In this document: positions 26,795 through 35,914 of the stretch, one piece after another | Layout of the letters: each line of letters starts with the position of its first letter | How positions within the stretch are numbered: position 1 is the stretch's first letter | Assembly: GCF_015711645.1 (NCBI RefSeq) | Contig: NZ_JABTEX010000003.1 | Location: 1,153,955-1,217,954, forward strand | Direction: 5' to 3' | DNA: 64,000 bases | Origin: Planomonospora sp. ID82291 | GTDB lineage: Bacteria > Actinomycetota > Actinomycetes > Streptosporangiales > Streptosporangiaceae | The notes under the pieces: model-generated | Databases searched by the model: none | The model's input: only the letters and a program-made list of their open reading frames with translations | What the model was told of the DNA's origin: nothing | Program-made: the position numbers and the translations under genes

Positions 26795-26894
26795 GCGAGG
26801 CGAACCCCGCGGCCCGGAATACCGGGACACGTCCACGCGGTGACTCTCCGGAGCCAGGCCCGGTTGTCGGAGCGAGCGGGTACGGTTGGCTGTC

Positions 26895-29075
26895 GTGCCG
26901 ACCGACTCCCTCAGTCCCGCCGAGAGCCCCGCCGCAAGCCCCGCCGAGGGCTCCGCCGAACACCCGGCGGGAGACCGGGCGGAGCACCGCTCCGGTCCTC
27001 CCGCCGGCCGGCGCCCCGGCGCCCCGGACGCGAAGGCCTCGAAGGCTCCGAAGGGCGCAAAGGCTCCGAAGGGCGCGAAGACCGCGAAGGCCCCCTCCGG
27101 CGCGGACCTGCCCCCGGTGGAGGAGCTGCTCGCCCTGGCGGTCAAGGCCGTCGGAGGGGTCGAGCGGCCCGGTCAGCTCGCGATGGCCCGGGCCGTCCAG
27201 CGGGCGATCGACTCCGGCGACCACCTGGCCGTCCAGGCCGGCACCGGCACCGGCAAGTCCCTGGCCTACCTGATCCCCTCGATCCGGCACGCGATGACCT
27301 CCGAGGGCGCCGTCGTCGTCTCCACCGCGACGATCGCCCTGCAGCGCCAGCTCGTGGACCGCGACCTGCCCCGCCTGGCCGAGGCGCTCGCCCCGCTGCT
27401 GCCCGCCGAGCCCACGTTCGCGATCCTCAAGGGCCGCCGCAACTACCTGTGCCGCTACAAGGCCGGCGCGGGCTGGCCCGACGACGAGCAGGAGCAGCTC
27501 TTCGACCCCGGCGAGGTGAGCCTGACCGGGCGGATGGTCCAGCGCATCCAGGACTGGGCGAACGAGACCGAGACCGGCGACCGCGACGAGCTGGTCCCCG
27601 GCGTCAACGAGCAGGCCTGGCGGCAGTTCTCGGTGAGCTCCCGGGAGTGCCTGGGCGCCCAGCGCTGCCCGAGCGGCACGGAGTGCTTCGCCGAGCTGGC
27701 CCGCGCCCGCGCCGCCGAGTCGAACGTCGTGGTGACCAACCACGCGCTGCTGGCCATCGACGCGATGGAGGACATCCCGCTCCTGCCCGAACACGACGTC
27801 GTGGTGGTCGACGAGGCCCACGAGCTGGTCGACCGGGTCACCTCCGTGGTCACCGGCGAGCTGTCCGACACCGCCGTCGCGCTGACCGTGCGCCGGGTCG
27901 GACGCCTGGTCGAGCAGGGCATCGCCGACCGGCTCCTGCAGGCGGGCGAGGACCTCAAGGCCCTGCTCGCGGTCGCGCCGCCCGGACGGCTCGACGAGCT
28001 GCCCCAGGTGCTGGGCCTGACGCTCGCCCTGATCCGCGACGCGGCGTCGGCCTGCGTCACCGCGCTGGGCCCGCGCGGCGCCGGCGACAAGGACGACCCC
28101 GAGAGCGCCGGGCTGCGCAAGGCGGCCTTCACCGCGCTGGACGAGGTCCACGACACCGCCCAGCGCATGCTGGACGCCTTCGGCCACGCCGAGGAGGTCG
28201 ACCGGGCCGAGGTGGTCTGGCTGGACGGGGCCACCGACCGCCGACCGCCGACCCTGCGGATCGCCCCGCTGACCGTCGCCGGGATGCTCCGCGACAAGCT
28301 GTTCGGCGACCGCACGGTGGTGCTGACCTCCGCGACGCTCGCCCTGGGCGGCGCCTTCGACGGCCTGGCCCGCCAGTGGGGCCTGAGCGCCGCCGACGGC
28401 GACCGATCCGGCTGGTCCGGCCTGGACGTCGGCTCCCCCTTCGACCACCCCCGCAGCGGCATCCTCTACGTCGCCAGGCACCTGCCCCAGCCGGGCCGCG
28501 ACGGCCTGCCGGAGGCCTACCTGGAGGAGATCACCGAGCTGATCGAGGCGGCCGGGGGCCGGACCCTCGGCCTGTTCTCCTCGATGCGCGCGGCCAAGGC
28601 CGCCACCGAGGCGCTGCGCGACCGGCTGAGCGTGCCGCTGCTGTGCCAGGGCGACGACTCCACGATGCAGCTGGTCAAGCGGTTCGCCGAGGACGAGCCG
28701 ACCTGCCTGTTCGGCACGCTCTCGCTCTGGCAGGGCGTGGACGTGCCCGGGCCGTCGCTCCGGCTGGTCGTCATCGACCGCATCCCCTTCCCCCGGCCCG
28801 ACGACCCGCTGAGCTCCGCCCGGCAGCGCCACGTCGCGGCCAAGGGCGGCAACGGCTTCATGTCGGTCGCCGCCACGCACGCCGCCCTGCTGCTCGCCCA
28901 GGGCGCCGGACGCCTGCTGCGCAGCCAGCACGACAAGGGCGTGGTCGCGGTCCTCGACCCCCGCCTGGCCACCGCCCGCTACGCCGGGTTCCTGCGCGCC
29001 TCGCTGCCGCCCTTCTGGCCCACGAACGACCCGGCGAAGGTCCGCGAGGCGCTCCGCCGCCTGGCCGCGTCCTGA
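26895..29075 (+). CDS. ATP-dependent DNA helicase, DinG/XPD family
   Basis: A 726-residue superfamily 2 helicase. The N-terminal 70 residues are disordered and Pro/Ala/Lys-rich (KAPKGAK repeats). The helicase has Walker A AGTGTGKS (about residue 118), a VVDEAHEL box and motif III-like VVLTSATLALGG. Motifs V/VI are FGTLSLWQGVDVPG and AQGAGRLLRS. Four Cys in NYLCRYK...RECLGAQRCPSGTECF fit the 4Fe-4S cluster of XPD/DinG helicases. It likely resolves R-loops or damaged forks. GTG 26895 is chosen: TACGGT lies 8 nt upstream and there is no Shine-Dalgarno. TTG 26886 is an alternative. Confidence 0.94.
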   Translation: MPTDSLSPAESPAASPAEGSAEHPAGDRAEHRSGPPAGRRPGAPDAKASKAPKGAKAPKGAKTAKAPSGADLPPVEELLALAVKAVGGVERPGQLAMARAVQRAIDSGDHLAVQAGTGTGKSLAYLIPSIRHAMTSEGAVVVSTATIALQRQLVDRDLPRLAEALAPLLPAEPTFAILKGRRNYLCRYKAGAGWPDDEQEQLFDPGEVSLTGRMVQRIQDWANETETGDRDELVPGVNEQAWRQFSVSSRECLGAQRCPSGTECFAELARARAAESNVVVTNHALLAIDAMEDIPLLPEHDVVVVDEAHELVDRVTSVVTGELSDTAVALTVRRVGRLVEQGIADRLLQAGEDLKALLAVAPPGRLDELPQVLGLTLALIRDAASACVTALGPRGAGDKDDPESAGLRKAAFTALDEVHDTAQRMLDAFGHAEEVDRAEVVWLDGATDRRPPTLRIAPLTVAGMLRDKLFGDRTVVLTSATLALGGAFDGLARQWGLSAADGDRSGWSGLDVGSPFDHPRSGILYVARHLPQPGRDGLPEAYLEEITELIEAAGGRTLGLFSSMRAAKAATEALRDRLSVPLLCQGDDSTMQLVKRFAEDEPTCLFGTLSLWQGVDVPGPSLRLVVIDRIPFPRPDDPLSSARQRHVAAKGGNGFMSVAATHAALLLAQGAGRLLRSQHDKGVVAVLDPRLATARYAGFLRASLPPFWPTNDPAKVREALRRLAAS

Positions 29076-29116
29076 CGCGCCGCGGATCCCGCCGCGCGGC
29101 CCCGGCCTTCTCCGGT

Positions 29117-29149
29117 CGCCCCCGCGGGCGGCGTCCTCGGCCGGGGGCG
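29117..29149. terminator. Hairpin between the convergent helicase and SGNH hydrolase genes
   Basis: CGCCCCCG (29117-29124) pairs with CGGGGGCG (29142-29149), between stops at 29075 and 29158. Confidence 0.5.
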
Positions 29150-29157
29150 CCCGGACG

Positions 29158-29955
29158 TCAGGCGAAGGGCTTCAGGTCCGGGCGCTTGGGGTCGAGGTCG
29201 TCGCCGGAGGAGCGGCCGCGCAGGCGGCGCAGCACCCACGGTCCGAGGTGCGTGCGGACCCACTCGACGTCCTCGCGGCGCCTGGCCCGGGGGTCGACGT
29301 CCTGCCGGGGCGGCCAGGTGACCCGCCAGTCGTCGTCGCAGGGCACGCCGAGCACCTCGCACACCTTGGCGGCCACCATCCGGTGGCCCTCCTCGTTCAT
29401 GTGCAGGCGGTCGTCGCTCCACGCCCGCCAGTCCCGCAGCCCCTGCATCGACCACTGGTCGACCAGGCGGCAGCCGTACAGGTCGGCGATGGAGCGGACG
29501 TGCAGGTAGAAGACCGCGAAGGTGCCGCGGGCGCGGCGCATCAGCGGGGTGTCGCGGGGATCGACCCCGGTGAACAGCAGCACCTCGGCCCCGGTGTCCC
29601 GCAGCCGCCGTACGGCTCCCGCGAGCTTCTTGGCCATCCGGTCGGGGTCGCTGCCCGGGCGCAGCAGGTCGTTGCCGCCGGCGCAGAGGCTGACCAGGTC
29701 GGGCCGCATCTCCACGGCGACCGGCACCTGGTCGGCGACGACCTGGTCGAGGAGCTTGCCCCGCACGGCGAGGTTGGCGTAGCGGAACTCCTCATCGAGG
29801 GCGGCCAGCCGCTCGGCCACCCTGTCGGCCCAGCCGCGGAAGCGCCCGGCCTCGGCCGGGAGCCCGGAGGCGTCGACGGCGGGGTGCACGGCGGGGTCGT
29901 TCATGCCCTCGGTGAAGCTGTCGCCGAGGGCGACGAAGGACCGGTAGCGCGTCAT
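29158..29955 (-). CDS. SGNH/GDSL-family hydrolase
   Basis: A 265-residue esterase or acyltransferase-like protein. Block I is VALGDSFTEGM (Ser13), the Gly block is NLAVRGK, block III is SLCAGGNDLLRP and block V is DDRLHMNEEGHRMVAAKV with the catalytic Asp/His. There is no signal peptide, so it is intracellular. The basic C-terminal 45 residues (RARRREDVEWVRTHLGPWVLRR) are typical of actinobacterial members. It lies 19 nt after aroQ with RBS GGAGG and so is probably the last gene of the aro operon. The substrate is unknown. Confidence 0.94.
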   Translation of the reverse strand: MTRYRSFVALGDSFTEGMNDPAVHPAVDASGLPAEAGRFRGWADRVAERLAALDEEFRYANLAVRGKLLDQVVADQVPVAVEMRPDLVSLCAGGNDLLRPGSDPDRMAKKLAGAVRRLRDTGAEVLLFTGVDPRDTPLMRRARGTFAVFYLHVRSIADLYGCRLVDQWSMQGLRDWRAWSDDRLHMNEEGHRMVAAKVCEVLGVPCDDDWRVTWPPRQDVDPRARRREDVEWVRTHLGPWVLRRLRGRSSGDDLDPKRPDLKPFA

Positions 29956-29974
29956 GGGAATCCTCCGGTCCCGT

Positions 29975-30406
29975 TCAGACCAGATCGGCGACGGCCCGCA
30001 GCGCCAGCACGTAGGAGGCGAGGCCGAACCCGGCGATCGTCCCGGTGGCGACGGCGGCGACCACCGAGGTGTGCCGGAACTCCTCGCGCGCGGCCGGGTT
30101 GGAGATGTGCACCTCGACCAGGGGCGCGGTGCGCTGGGCGATGGCGTCGCGCAGCGCGTAGGAGTAGTGGGTGAACGCCGCGGGGTTCAGCACCACCGGG
30201 ACCTTGCCGTCGGCCGCCTCGTGCAGCCAGCCCACCAGCTCGGCCTCGTCGTCGGTCTGCCTGACCTCCACCGACAGGCCCAGCTCCCGGCCGGTCTGCC
30301 GGCAGAGCGCGGCCAGGTCGGCGAAGGTCTCCGCGCCGTAGACGTCCGGCTCGCGGGTGCCGAGCCGCGACAGGTTGGGGCCGTTGAGAACGTAGACGGT
30401 CCTCAT
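29975..30406 (-). CDS. aroQ: Type II 3-dehydroquinate dehydratase
   Basis: A 143-residue dodecameric type II enzyme that converts 3-dehydroquinate to 3-dehydroshikimate. It has [17 protein letters not shown] with the catalytic Arg and Tyr, and [16 protein letters not shown]. It also has [19 protein letters not shown], which carries the active-site His and anion-binding residues. It follows aroB by 70 nt in the same direction. Its length equals that of the family. Confidence 0.97.
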   Translation of the reverse strand: MRTVYVLNGPNLSRLGTREPDVYGAETFADLAALCRQTGRELGLSVEVRQTDDEAELVGWLHEAADGKVPVVLNPAAFTHYSYALRDAIAQRTAPLVEVHISNPAAREEFRHTSVVAAVATGTIAGFGLASYVLALRAVADLV

Positions 30407-30476
30407 CTGCTCGTCTCACTCCTCACTCGCGGCGCGGACGGGCGCCCCGCCCGCCGTGCCGGGTCCGCCGCCCGGC

Positions 30477-31553
30477 TCATCTGGCGATCTCGTTGTAGGC
30501 GGCCTCCAGCAGGGCCTCCGGCGGGTCCTCCAGCGCGGACACCTTCGCCAGGTCGTCCAGGACGACGAAGCGCAGCATGGCGCCCCGGCTCTTCTTGTCC
30601 AGCCGCATGTGGTCGCGGAGCTCGGGCCAGGCCTCCCGGCGGTAGGCGGTGGGCAGGCCGACCGCGGTCAGGACGGCGCGGGTCCGGTCCACCAGGTCGA
30701 TGCCGATCCGGCCGTCCAGGCGGGACAGCTCGGCGGCGTAGACCATGCCGATGGCGACGGCCTCGCCGTGGCGCATCCGGTAGTCCTCGACCCGCTCGAT
30801 GGCGTGCGCCAGCGTGTGGCCGTAGTTGAGGATCTCCCGCAGGCCGCTCTCGCGCAGGTCGGCGCCGACGACGCGGGCCTTGACCCGGATCTTCCGCTCG
30901 ATCAGCTCGCGGGTGTGCCGCCCGTCGGGGTGGCGGGCGCCCTCGGGGTCGGCCTCGATGAGCGCCAGGATCTCCGGGTCGGCGATGAAGCCGCCCTTGA
31001 CGATCTCCGCGAGCCCCCCGACGTAGTCGGCGCGGGGCACCGTCACCAGCGTGGCCAGGTCGCACAGGACGCCGGCGGGCGGGTGGAAGGAGCCGACGAG
31101 GTTCTTGCCCTCGGGGGTGTTGATGCCGGTCTTGCCGCCGACCGCGGCGTCCACCATGCCGAGCAGGGTGGTGGGGACCTGCACCACCGTGACGCCGCGC
31201 AGCCAGGTGGCGGCGGCGAACCCGGCCAGGTCGGTGGTGGCTCCGCCGCCGACGCCTACCACGGCGTCGGAGCGGGTCATGCCGTGGCGGCCGAAGGCCG
31301 ACCAGAGCCCGGCGGCCACCTCGGCCGTCTTGGCCTGCTCGGCGTCGGGCACCGGGAGCCGGACGACCTCGTAGCCGGCCGCCTCGATCGCGCCGCAGAC
31401 GGGCCGGGCGATCTCCGGCAGGCCCTCCGGGTGCACGACCGCGACGGTGCGCACCCGGGGCCCGAGCAGGCCGGGCAGCTCGCCGAGGATGCCGGTGCCG
31501 ACCACGACGTCGTACGGGGACTCCCCGCCGACGCCGATCCTGGTGATCGTCAC
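30477..31553 (-). CDS. aroB: 3-dehydroquinate synthase
   Basis: A 358-residue NAD+- and metal-dependent enzyme that cyclises DAHP to 3-dehydroquinate. The NAD site is [21 protein letters not shown] (21 residues, 5'-proximal part), followed by [18 protein letters not shown]. Metal ligands come from the Glu in [10 protein letters not shown] and the His residues in [12 protein letters not shown] and the [11 protein letters not shown] region. Its ATG overlaps the aroK stop (ATGA, 31550-31553), showing translational coupling. Confidence 0.97.
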   Translation of the reverse strand: MTITRIGVGGESPYDVVVGTGILGELPGLLGPRVRTVAVVHPEGLPEIARPVCGAIEAAGYEVVRLPVPDAEQAKTAEVAAGLWSAFGRHGMTRSDAVVGVGGGATTDLAGFAAATWLRGVTVVQVPTTLLGMVDAAVGGKTGINTPEGKNLVGSFHPPAGVLCDLATLVTVPRADYVGGLAEIVKGGFIADPEILALIEADPEGARHPDGRHTRELIERKIRVKARVVGADLRESGLREILNYGHTLAHAIERVEDYRMRHGEAVAIGMVYAAELSRLDGRIGIDLVDRTRAVLTAVGLPTAYRREAWPELRDHMRLDKKSRGAMLRFVVLDDLAKVSALEDPPEALLEAAYNEIAR

Positions 31554-32050
31554 GCCAGTCCCTTCACGATCTCGTCGACGACCTCGGCGGGCTCGCGCCC
31601 GTCCGTGGCGACCGTCACGGCGGCCAGCGCCTCGTAGATCGGGCGGCGGGCGTCCATGAGCTTCTTCAGCTGGCTGCGGGGGTTGAGGACCAGCAGCGGG
31701 CGGGCCGCGCCCAGGCCCACCCGGGTCACCGCCTGCGCCAGGCCGACCTCCAGGTAGACGACGCGGTGGCCGGCCAGCAGCCCGCGGGTCGTCTCGTCCA
31801 GGATCGCGCCGCCGCCCAAGGAGAGCACGCCGTCGTGCTCGGCCAGCGCCCGCCGTACGGCCTCGGCCTCCAGTGCGCGGAAGCGCTCCTCGCCGTCCTC
31901 GACGAAGACGTCGCTCACCGGCTTGCCCGCCGCGGCCTCCACGTCGGCGTCGGTGTCGCGGAAGGCGACCCCGAGCCGCTCGGCCAGCAGCCTGCCCACG
32001 GTCGACTTGCCCGACCCGGGAGCACCGATCAGTACGGCGCGCGGTCCCAT
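31550..32050 (-). CDS. aroK: Shikimate kinase
   Basis: A 166-residue P-loop kinase that phosphorylates shikimate. Walker A is GAPGSGKST (9-17). Substrate-binding residues lie in FRDTDADVE and in the glycine motif LSLGGGAIL; the lid region contains the Arg of AARPLL. ATG 32050 is preferred over an in-frame start at 32092 because GAGGG lies 5 nt upstream and [16 protein letters not shown] is the family N terminus. It is co-transcribed with aroC (57-nt gap) and overlaps aroB by 4 bp. Confidence 0.96.
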   Translation of the reverse strand: MGPRAVLIGAPGSGKSTVGRLLAERLGVAFRDTDADVEAAAGKPVSDVFVEDGEERFRALEAEAVRRALAEHDGVLSLGGGAILDETTRGLLAGHRVVYLEVGLAQAVTRVGLGAARPLLVLNPRSQLKKLMDARRPIYEALAAVTVATDGREPAEVVDEIVKGLA

Positions 32051-32107
32051 CTCAGCCCTCGATCCGCTCTCTCGCTCGGTCGATCCGGTCACCCGACCGG
32101 CCGCCGA

Positions 32108-33286
32108 CTACTTGATCACCAGTGACGACAGGTAGCCCGACACGTTGCGGGCCACCTCCTCGACGGAGTCGCCGCCGAACTTCTCGATCGCGGCGTCGGC
32201 CAGGACCAGTGCGACCATCGCCTCGGCGACGATCGCGGCGGCCGGGACCGCGCAGACGTCGGAGCGCTCGTGGTGGGCGCGGGCGGCCTCGCCGGTCAGC
32301 ACGTCGATCGTGGCCAGCGCACGCGGCACGGTGGAGATCGGCTTCATCGCGGCGCTGACGCGCAGCGCCTCGCCGTTGGTCATGCCGCCCTCGACGCCGC
32401 CGGCCCGGTTGGTGATCCGGCGCACGCCGTCGGAGGTGTTCTCGATCTCGTCGTGGGCGCGGGAGCCGGGGCGGCGGGCGGTCTCGAAGCCGTCGCCGAC
32501 GGCGACCCCCTTGATCGCCTGGATGCCCATCAGCGCGGCGGCCAGGCGGGCGTCGAGGCGGCGGTCCCAGTGGGTGTAGCTGCCCAGGCCCGGCGGGAGG
32601 CCGTAGGCGAGCACCTCGACGACGCCGCCGAGGGTGTCGCCGTCCTTGTGGGCCCTGTCGATCTCGGCGACCATCGCGGCGCTGCCGGTCGGGTCGGCGC
32701 AGCGCACCGGGTCGGCGTCGACGGCGTCCATGTCGCCGGGTCCCGGCACGACGCCCTCGGTGGTCTGCGCCGAGCCGATGGAGACGACGTGGCTGACGAT
32801 GTCGACGCCGAGGGCCTGCTTGAGGAAGCCCCTGGCGACCTGGCCGAGGGCGACGCGGGCCGCGGTCTCGCGGGCGCTGGCCCGGTCGAGCACCGGGCGG
32901 GCGTCGTCGAAGCCGTACTTCTGCATGCCGGCGAGGTCGGCGTGGCCGGGGCGGGGGCGGGAGCGCGGCGCGTTGCGGGCCTGGCCCTCCAGCACCGCCG
33001 GGTCCACCGGGTCGGCGGCCATGACGGTCTCCCACTTGGGCCACTCGGTGTTGCCCACGCGGATCGCGACGGGACTGCCGAGCGTGCGGCCGTGCCGTAC
33101 GCCGCCGACGATCGTGACCAGGTCCTGCTCGAACTTCATCCGGGCGCCGCGGCCGTAGCCCAGGCGGCGCCTGGCCAGCGCCCTGTCGATGTCGGCCGTG
33201 GTCACCTCCACCCCGGCGGGCAGCCCTTCGAGGATCGCGACGAGTTCGGGGCCGTGGGACTCTCCGGCGGTCAACCAGCGCAACAT
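32108..33286 (-). CDS. aroC: Chorismate synthase
   Basis: A 392-residue FMN-dependent enzyme that makes chorismate from EPSP. Visible family motifs are [43 protein letters not shown], the FMN-binding [18 protein letters not shown] and [12 protein letters not shown]. It is first in the aroC-aroK-aroB-aroQ operon. A -10-like AAGACT lies 7 nt before ATG 33286, so translation may be leaderless. Confidence 0.97.
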   Translation of the reverse strand: MLRWLTAGESHGPELVAILEGLPAGVEVTTADIDRALARRRLGYGRGARMKFEQDLVTIVGGVRHGRTLGSPVAIRVGNTEWPKWETVMAADPVDPAVLEGQARNAPRSRPRPGHADLAGMQKYGFDDARPVLDRASARETAARVALGQVARGFLKQALGVDIVSHVVSIGSAQTTEGVVPGPGDMDAVDADPVRCADPTGSAAMVAEIDRAHKDGDTLGGVVEVLAYGLPPGLGSYTHWDRRLDARLAAALMGIQAIKGVAVGDGFETARRPGSRAHDEIENTSDGVRRITNRAGGVEGGMTNGEALRVSAAMKPISTVPRALATIDVLTGEAARAHHERSDVCAVPAAAIVAEAMVALVLADAAIEKFGGDSVEEVARNVSGYLSSLVIK

Positions 33287-33383
33287 GGGGACCAGTCTTC
33301 CACGTGTCGCCCACTGGAATGGCCGCAGCTCACCAGGTGAGACACCGGCGGATCTCCCCGCACATCCGGCGTTCCCGAAAAAT

Positions 33384-33417
33384 CGATACTCCGAAATTCC
33401 GGATTATCGGTTAGCGT
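33384..33417 (+). promoter_or_regulatory. AT-rich promoter with inverted repeat
   Basis: CGATACTCCG (33384-33393) and CGGATTATCG (33400-33409) form a 10-bp inverted repeat with one mismatch. The -10 box TAGCGT (33412-33417) follows, 6 nt before ATG 33424. Confidence 0.5.
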
Positions 33418-33423
33418 GGAGCC

Positions 33424-33932
33424 ATGAACGCGATCCTCAGCATCTCCCTGGCGACCGCTCTGGCCGCGACCCCGACCGCCCCGGCGGCTGCGCGCTTCCG
33501 GCCGACGCCTGCCTGAAGCGGTACGTCAAGGCGGGGAAGCAGGTGACGCCCGCGCTGCCGGACTTCGCCCGTCAGGCCGCCTTGGCCGAGACCGTGACCC
33601 GCGTCGAACCCGGCGTCCTGCGCCGGGTGCTGGCCGGGCTCAGGAAGGACGCGGTGGCGAGCAGGCACCTGGAGTGGCCGATGCGGCAGCCCGGCGCCGA
33701 CCCCGCCGAGCTGCGCATCGGCACCAAGGGCGGTGCGCTGCCCGGCGTCATCAGCGAGGCCATGTACACCGCCCGGCCCGGCGAGCGGCCGCGGGAGACC
33801 GTCCTGGTCCTGCACCGGCTCCCGGAGGCCACCTGGTACTCCGGGATGCGCGGCTATGCTCATCAGCGGTTCATCCTGAAGCTGGCGACCGAGCCCGCCT
33901 TCTTCGCGAAGGTGCGCGCGGCGCTGAAGTGA
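33424..33932 (+). pseudogene. Small secreted protein gene with a frameshift
   Basis: ATG 33424 opens a signal peptide (MNAILSISLATALAATPTAP) that runs into TGA at 33514-33516. The neighbouring frame continues without a break from about 33500: CALPADACLKRYVKAGKQV... to ...FFAKVRAALK and TGA at 33932. That second frame has no usable start before GTG 33543. The signal peptide and mature domain therefore look like one gene of about 169 residues, broken by a 1-nt loss (or 2-nt gain) near 33495-33510. A sequencing error would look the same. I do not recognise the family. Confidence 0.65.
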
Positions 33933-33952
33933 GGCATTGAGGTGAGGTTCCG

Positions 33953-34444
33953 CTGACCGGCGTCGACGACAGACTCCAGGCCCTCGAGGCGCGGGTCGCG
34001 GCCCTGGAGGCCCGGCCCGCCGCCCCAGCGGCGCGGGAGGCGGAGACGGCCGACGATGAGACCGGCCTGTTCGCCTACGGCGGCCGGGCCCACTTCGGCG
34101 GCTACCGGTGGCAGTGGGAGATCCACCGCTTCCCCGGCTGGCTGCTCCGGCGGCCGGCCGGGCCGCTGGCCGCCGTGCTGGCCGCCGCCGGGCACCCGGC
34201 GCGCTTCGAGATCCTGCAGCTGCTGGTCACCGGGCCCAGGCCCATCGCCGAGCTGCAGACCGCACTCGGACTCGCCTCCCCCGGCCAGCTCTACCACCAT
34301 CTCAAGACGCTGGCCTCGGCCGGCCTGGTCGAGCAGCCCGAGCGGGGCGTCTACCGGGTGCCGGCGCACGCGATCTTCCCCGTGCTGGCCCTGGCCGCCG
34401 CCGCCACCGACGTGGCCGAACGCTCCGGCACGGAAACGGGCTGA
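33953..34444 (+). CDS. ArsR-like winged-helix protein, probable CTG start
   Basis: A coiled-coil N terminus (LQALEARVAALEARP) leads into FAYGGRAHFGGYRWQWEIHRFPGW. A winged-helix domain follows (AAAGHPARFEILQLLVTGPR, IAELQTALGLASPGQLYHHL, KTLASAGLVEQPERGVYRV) of the ArsR/helix-turn-helix 'HTH_20' kind. The coding frame is open from 33941, just after an in-frame TGA, and contains no ATG, GTG or TTG before the coiled coil. CTG 33953 follows GAGG-TGAGG and gives MTGVDDRLQALEARV, a natural N terminus of 163 residues. The first conventional start, GTG 34175, would cut the protein in half. Confidence 0.78.
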   Translation: MTGVDDRLQALEARVAALEARPAAPAAREAETADDETGLFAYGGRAHFGGYRWQWEIHRFPGWLLRRPAGPLAAVLAAAGHPARFEILQLLVTGPRPIAELQTALGLASPGQLYHHLKTLASAGLVEQPERGVYRVPAHAIFPVLALAAAATDVAERSGTETG

Positions 34445-34465
34445 CGGCGGGCACCGGCCGCCCGT

Positions 34466-34471
34466 TAACAT
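34466..34471 (+). promoter_or_regulatory. -10 box of a leaderless promoter
   Basis: TAACAT lies 6 nt before ATG 34478. There is no Shine-Dalgarno. Confidence 0.55.
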
Positions 34472-34477
34472 CGGCGC

Positions 34478-35041
34478 ATGACGCTCGAAGATCAGCTCTC
34501 CGCGCTCGCCGGGGTCGGGATCGGCCTCGCCCCCGGCAGGACCGTGGAGGAGCTGCTGCACTCGTTCCCGCGCGAGGAGTACGAGAGCGAGCCGTTCACC
34601 CTGCTGCTGTTCGTGCTGGGCATCGAGGTCGAGGCCGAGCCGTGGGGCCGCCGGTTCTCCGAGCGCGTGTGGAACTTCGACACCGAGTGCGTCGAGGGCC
34701 CCGGCGCCTACGTCGGGATCGCCCGGCGGCTCTGCCGGATCGCGGGCCGCCCCGACGCGCTGACCGACGTGCGCGACCACGTCGACCTCGCCGCCCGCGA
34801 GGCCTGGCTCGAGTACACCTCCGGCGGCCGGCGGCGCCGCTGGAGCGTCGAGGTCGTCGACGACTGGGCCGACCCGATGGTCGTCTCCTACCTGATGGAC
34901 GAGCTGGAGGGCGACGGCCGCCGCTTCCACGGCATGGACAACGGCCAGGCGACGGTGCTGATGTTCCTCACCGACGACGAGGCGCGCCGGCTGAACGGGC
35001 TCATCGGCGAGGAGCTGATCGTTCCGGCCCTCCCGTCCTGA
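34478..35041 (+). CDS. Conserved hypothetical protein
   Basis: A 187-residue acidic cytoplasmic protein (MTLEDQLSALAGVGIGLAPG). Features include HSFPREEYESEPFTLLLFVLG, WNFDTECVEGPGAYVGIARRL and a C-terminal DDWADPMVVSYLMDELE. These give the impression of a single alpha-beta domain seen in actinobacterial proteins of unknown role, perhaps immunity-like. No catalytic motif is visible. Expression is probably leaderless. The downstream DNA is a zone of gene remnants. Confidence 0.83.
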   Translation: MTLEDQLSALAGVGIGLAPGRTVEELLHSFPREEYESEPFTLLLFVLGIEVEAEPWGRRFSERVWNFDTECVEGPGAYVGIARRLCRIAGRPDALTDVRDHVDLAAREAWLEYTSGGRRRRWSVEVVDDWADPMVVSYLMDELEGDGRRFHGMDNGQATVLMFLTDDEARRLNGLIGEELIVPALPS

Positions 35042-35043
35042 CC

Positions 35044-35359
35044 GGGGAGAGCGGCCGGCGCGGGGTACGGAGGTCCGGCGGCAGGCCCCTCATGATCCGG
35101 ACCGCCAGGGCCGCCACGAACGCGAACTGGACCGCCGACGCGATCAGCAGCCGTACGGTGAGGCTGCTCGGGTCGGGCCACCCATGGAGTCCATCGCCCG
35201 CAGGGTCGGCTACGAGCATCCGCGCACGCTGCGCGTCCTGCTGCGCCGCCGTACCGGAAGCACGGTCGCGGATCTGCGCGGGCGGTGAACCGGGACCGGC
35301 GGCGTCTCACCGGCGATGACCGTCGCCAATGGAATCTGCGACGGCCTATCCGGGTGCGC
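35044..35359. other. Zone of gene remnants
   Basis: No intact gene here. On the minus strand, 35044-35180 encodes a membrane-like fragment (SLTVRLLIASAVQFAFVAAL) without a credible start. On the plus strand an AraC-type C terminus remains (35184-35288). From about 35300 the base composition drops where the toxin/antitoxin pair begins. Confidence 0.5.
35184..35288 (+). pseudogene. Remnant of an AraC-family regulator (C-terminal HTH)
   Basis: The 34 codons MESIARRVGYEHPRTLRVLL...STVADLRGR match the second HTH of AraC/GlxA-type regulators (xxVARRVGFxSxxxLRRxFRRRxGxSPxxYRRxF). Nothing recognisable of the first HTH or the ligand domain remains upstream. Confidence 0.6.
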
Positions 35360-35911
35360 TCAGCCGAAGCGCAGCGCGGCGGCGGTCTCCACCAAACCGC
35401 CGCGCTCAAGCTGCTTGAGCACCTCGTCCAACGTCTCCGGCGGATTGATCCGTTGGTCGGCTATCTGCTGAACGCACGAGAAGACGACTCTGTCAGCGAT
35501 GTCTACGAGGTCCAACAGGAACGCGTCCGGAGACTTGGCGACGATGCCCCACGGGTCCAACGCATCGGCGGGGAAGTCCGCGAGATTCGAGGTGACGATG
35601 ACCTCTGCTCCGGCTTTGATCGCCGCAGCGAGTACGTGGCGGTCGTCCGGGTCCGGCAATTTCAGCCCTTCGACCAGCGGCTCGAACCCGGTGACGAGGC
35701 AGTCCGCCACCGCTTGGAGCATGAGCGTCCGCAGACGTTCACGCTTCGCCTCTGTCGCGGCGGGGCGCCTGGCAAGTGCACGGTCGAGCTCGTCAAGGAT
35801 CTGATGGGTCCATCGGGGCTGTACGAGGCGCGCCCGGCCCACTCGAATGAGCAGGTCCCGAACGGCGTTGCCGTACAGCGCGCAGGCGTCGTAGACGACC
35901 ACCGGAGCCAC
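35360..35911 (-). CDS. PIN-domain ribonuclease toxin (VapC-like)
   Basis: A 183-residue PIN protein. Acidic metal-binding residues are seen in VVVYDACALYG (Asp8), ILDELDRAL, LPDPDDRHVLAAAI and TSNLADFP, the order of PIN nucleases. It is 3 nt downstream of an excisionase-type HTH gene, the usual antitoxin partner for this longer PIN class. Predicted activity is endoribonuclease. Codon use is less GC-biased than in neighbouring genes, suggesting acquisition by transfer. Confidence 0.9.
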   Translation of the reverse strand: MAPVVVYDACALYGNAVRDLLIRVGRARLVQPRWTHQILDELDRALARRPAATEAKRERLRTLMLQAVADCLVTGFEPLVEGLKLPDPDDRHVLAAAIKAGAEVIVTSNLADFPADALDPWGIVAKSPDAFLLDLVDIADRVVFSCVQQIADQRINPPETLDEVLKQLERGGLVETAAALRFG

Positions 35912-35914
35912 GGA

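Noticed and set aside
35001..35219. A 72-codon minus-strand frame with a TM-like segment (SLTVRLLIASAVQFAFVAAL).
   Set aside because: It has no credible start or Shine-Dalgarno and overlaps the AraC remnant. It is treated as part of the remnant zone, not as a gene.
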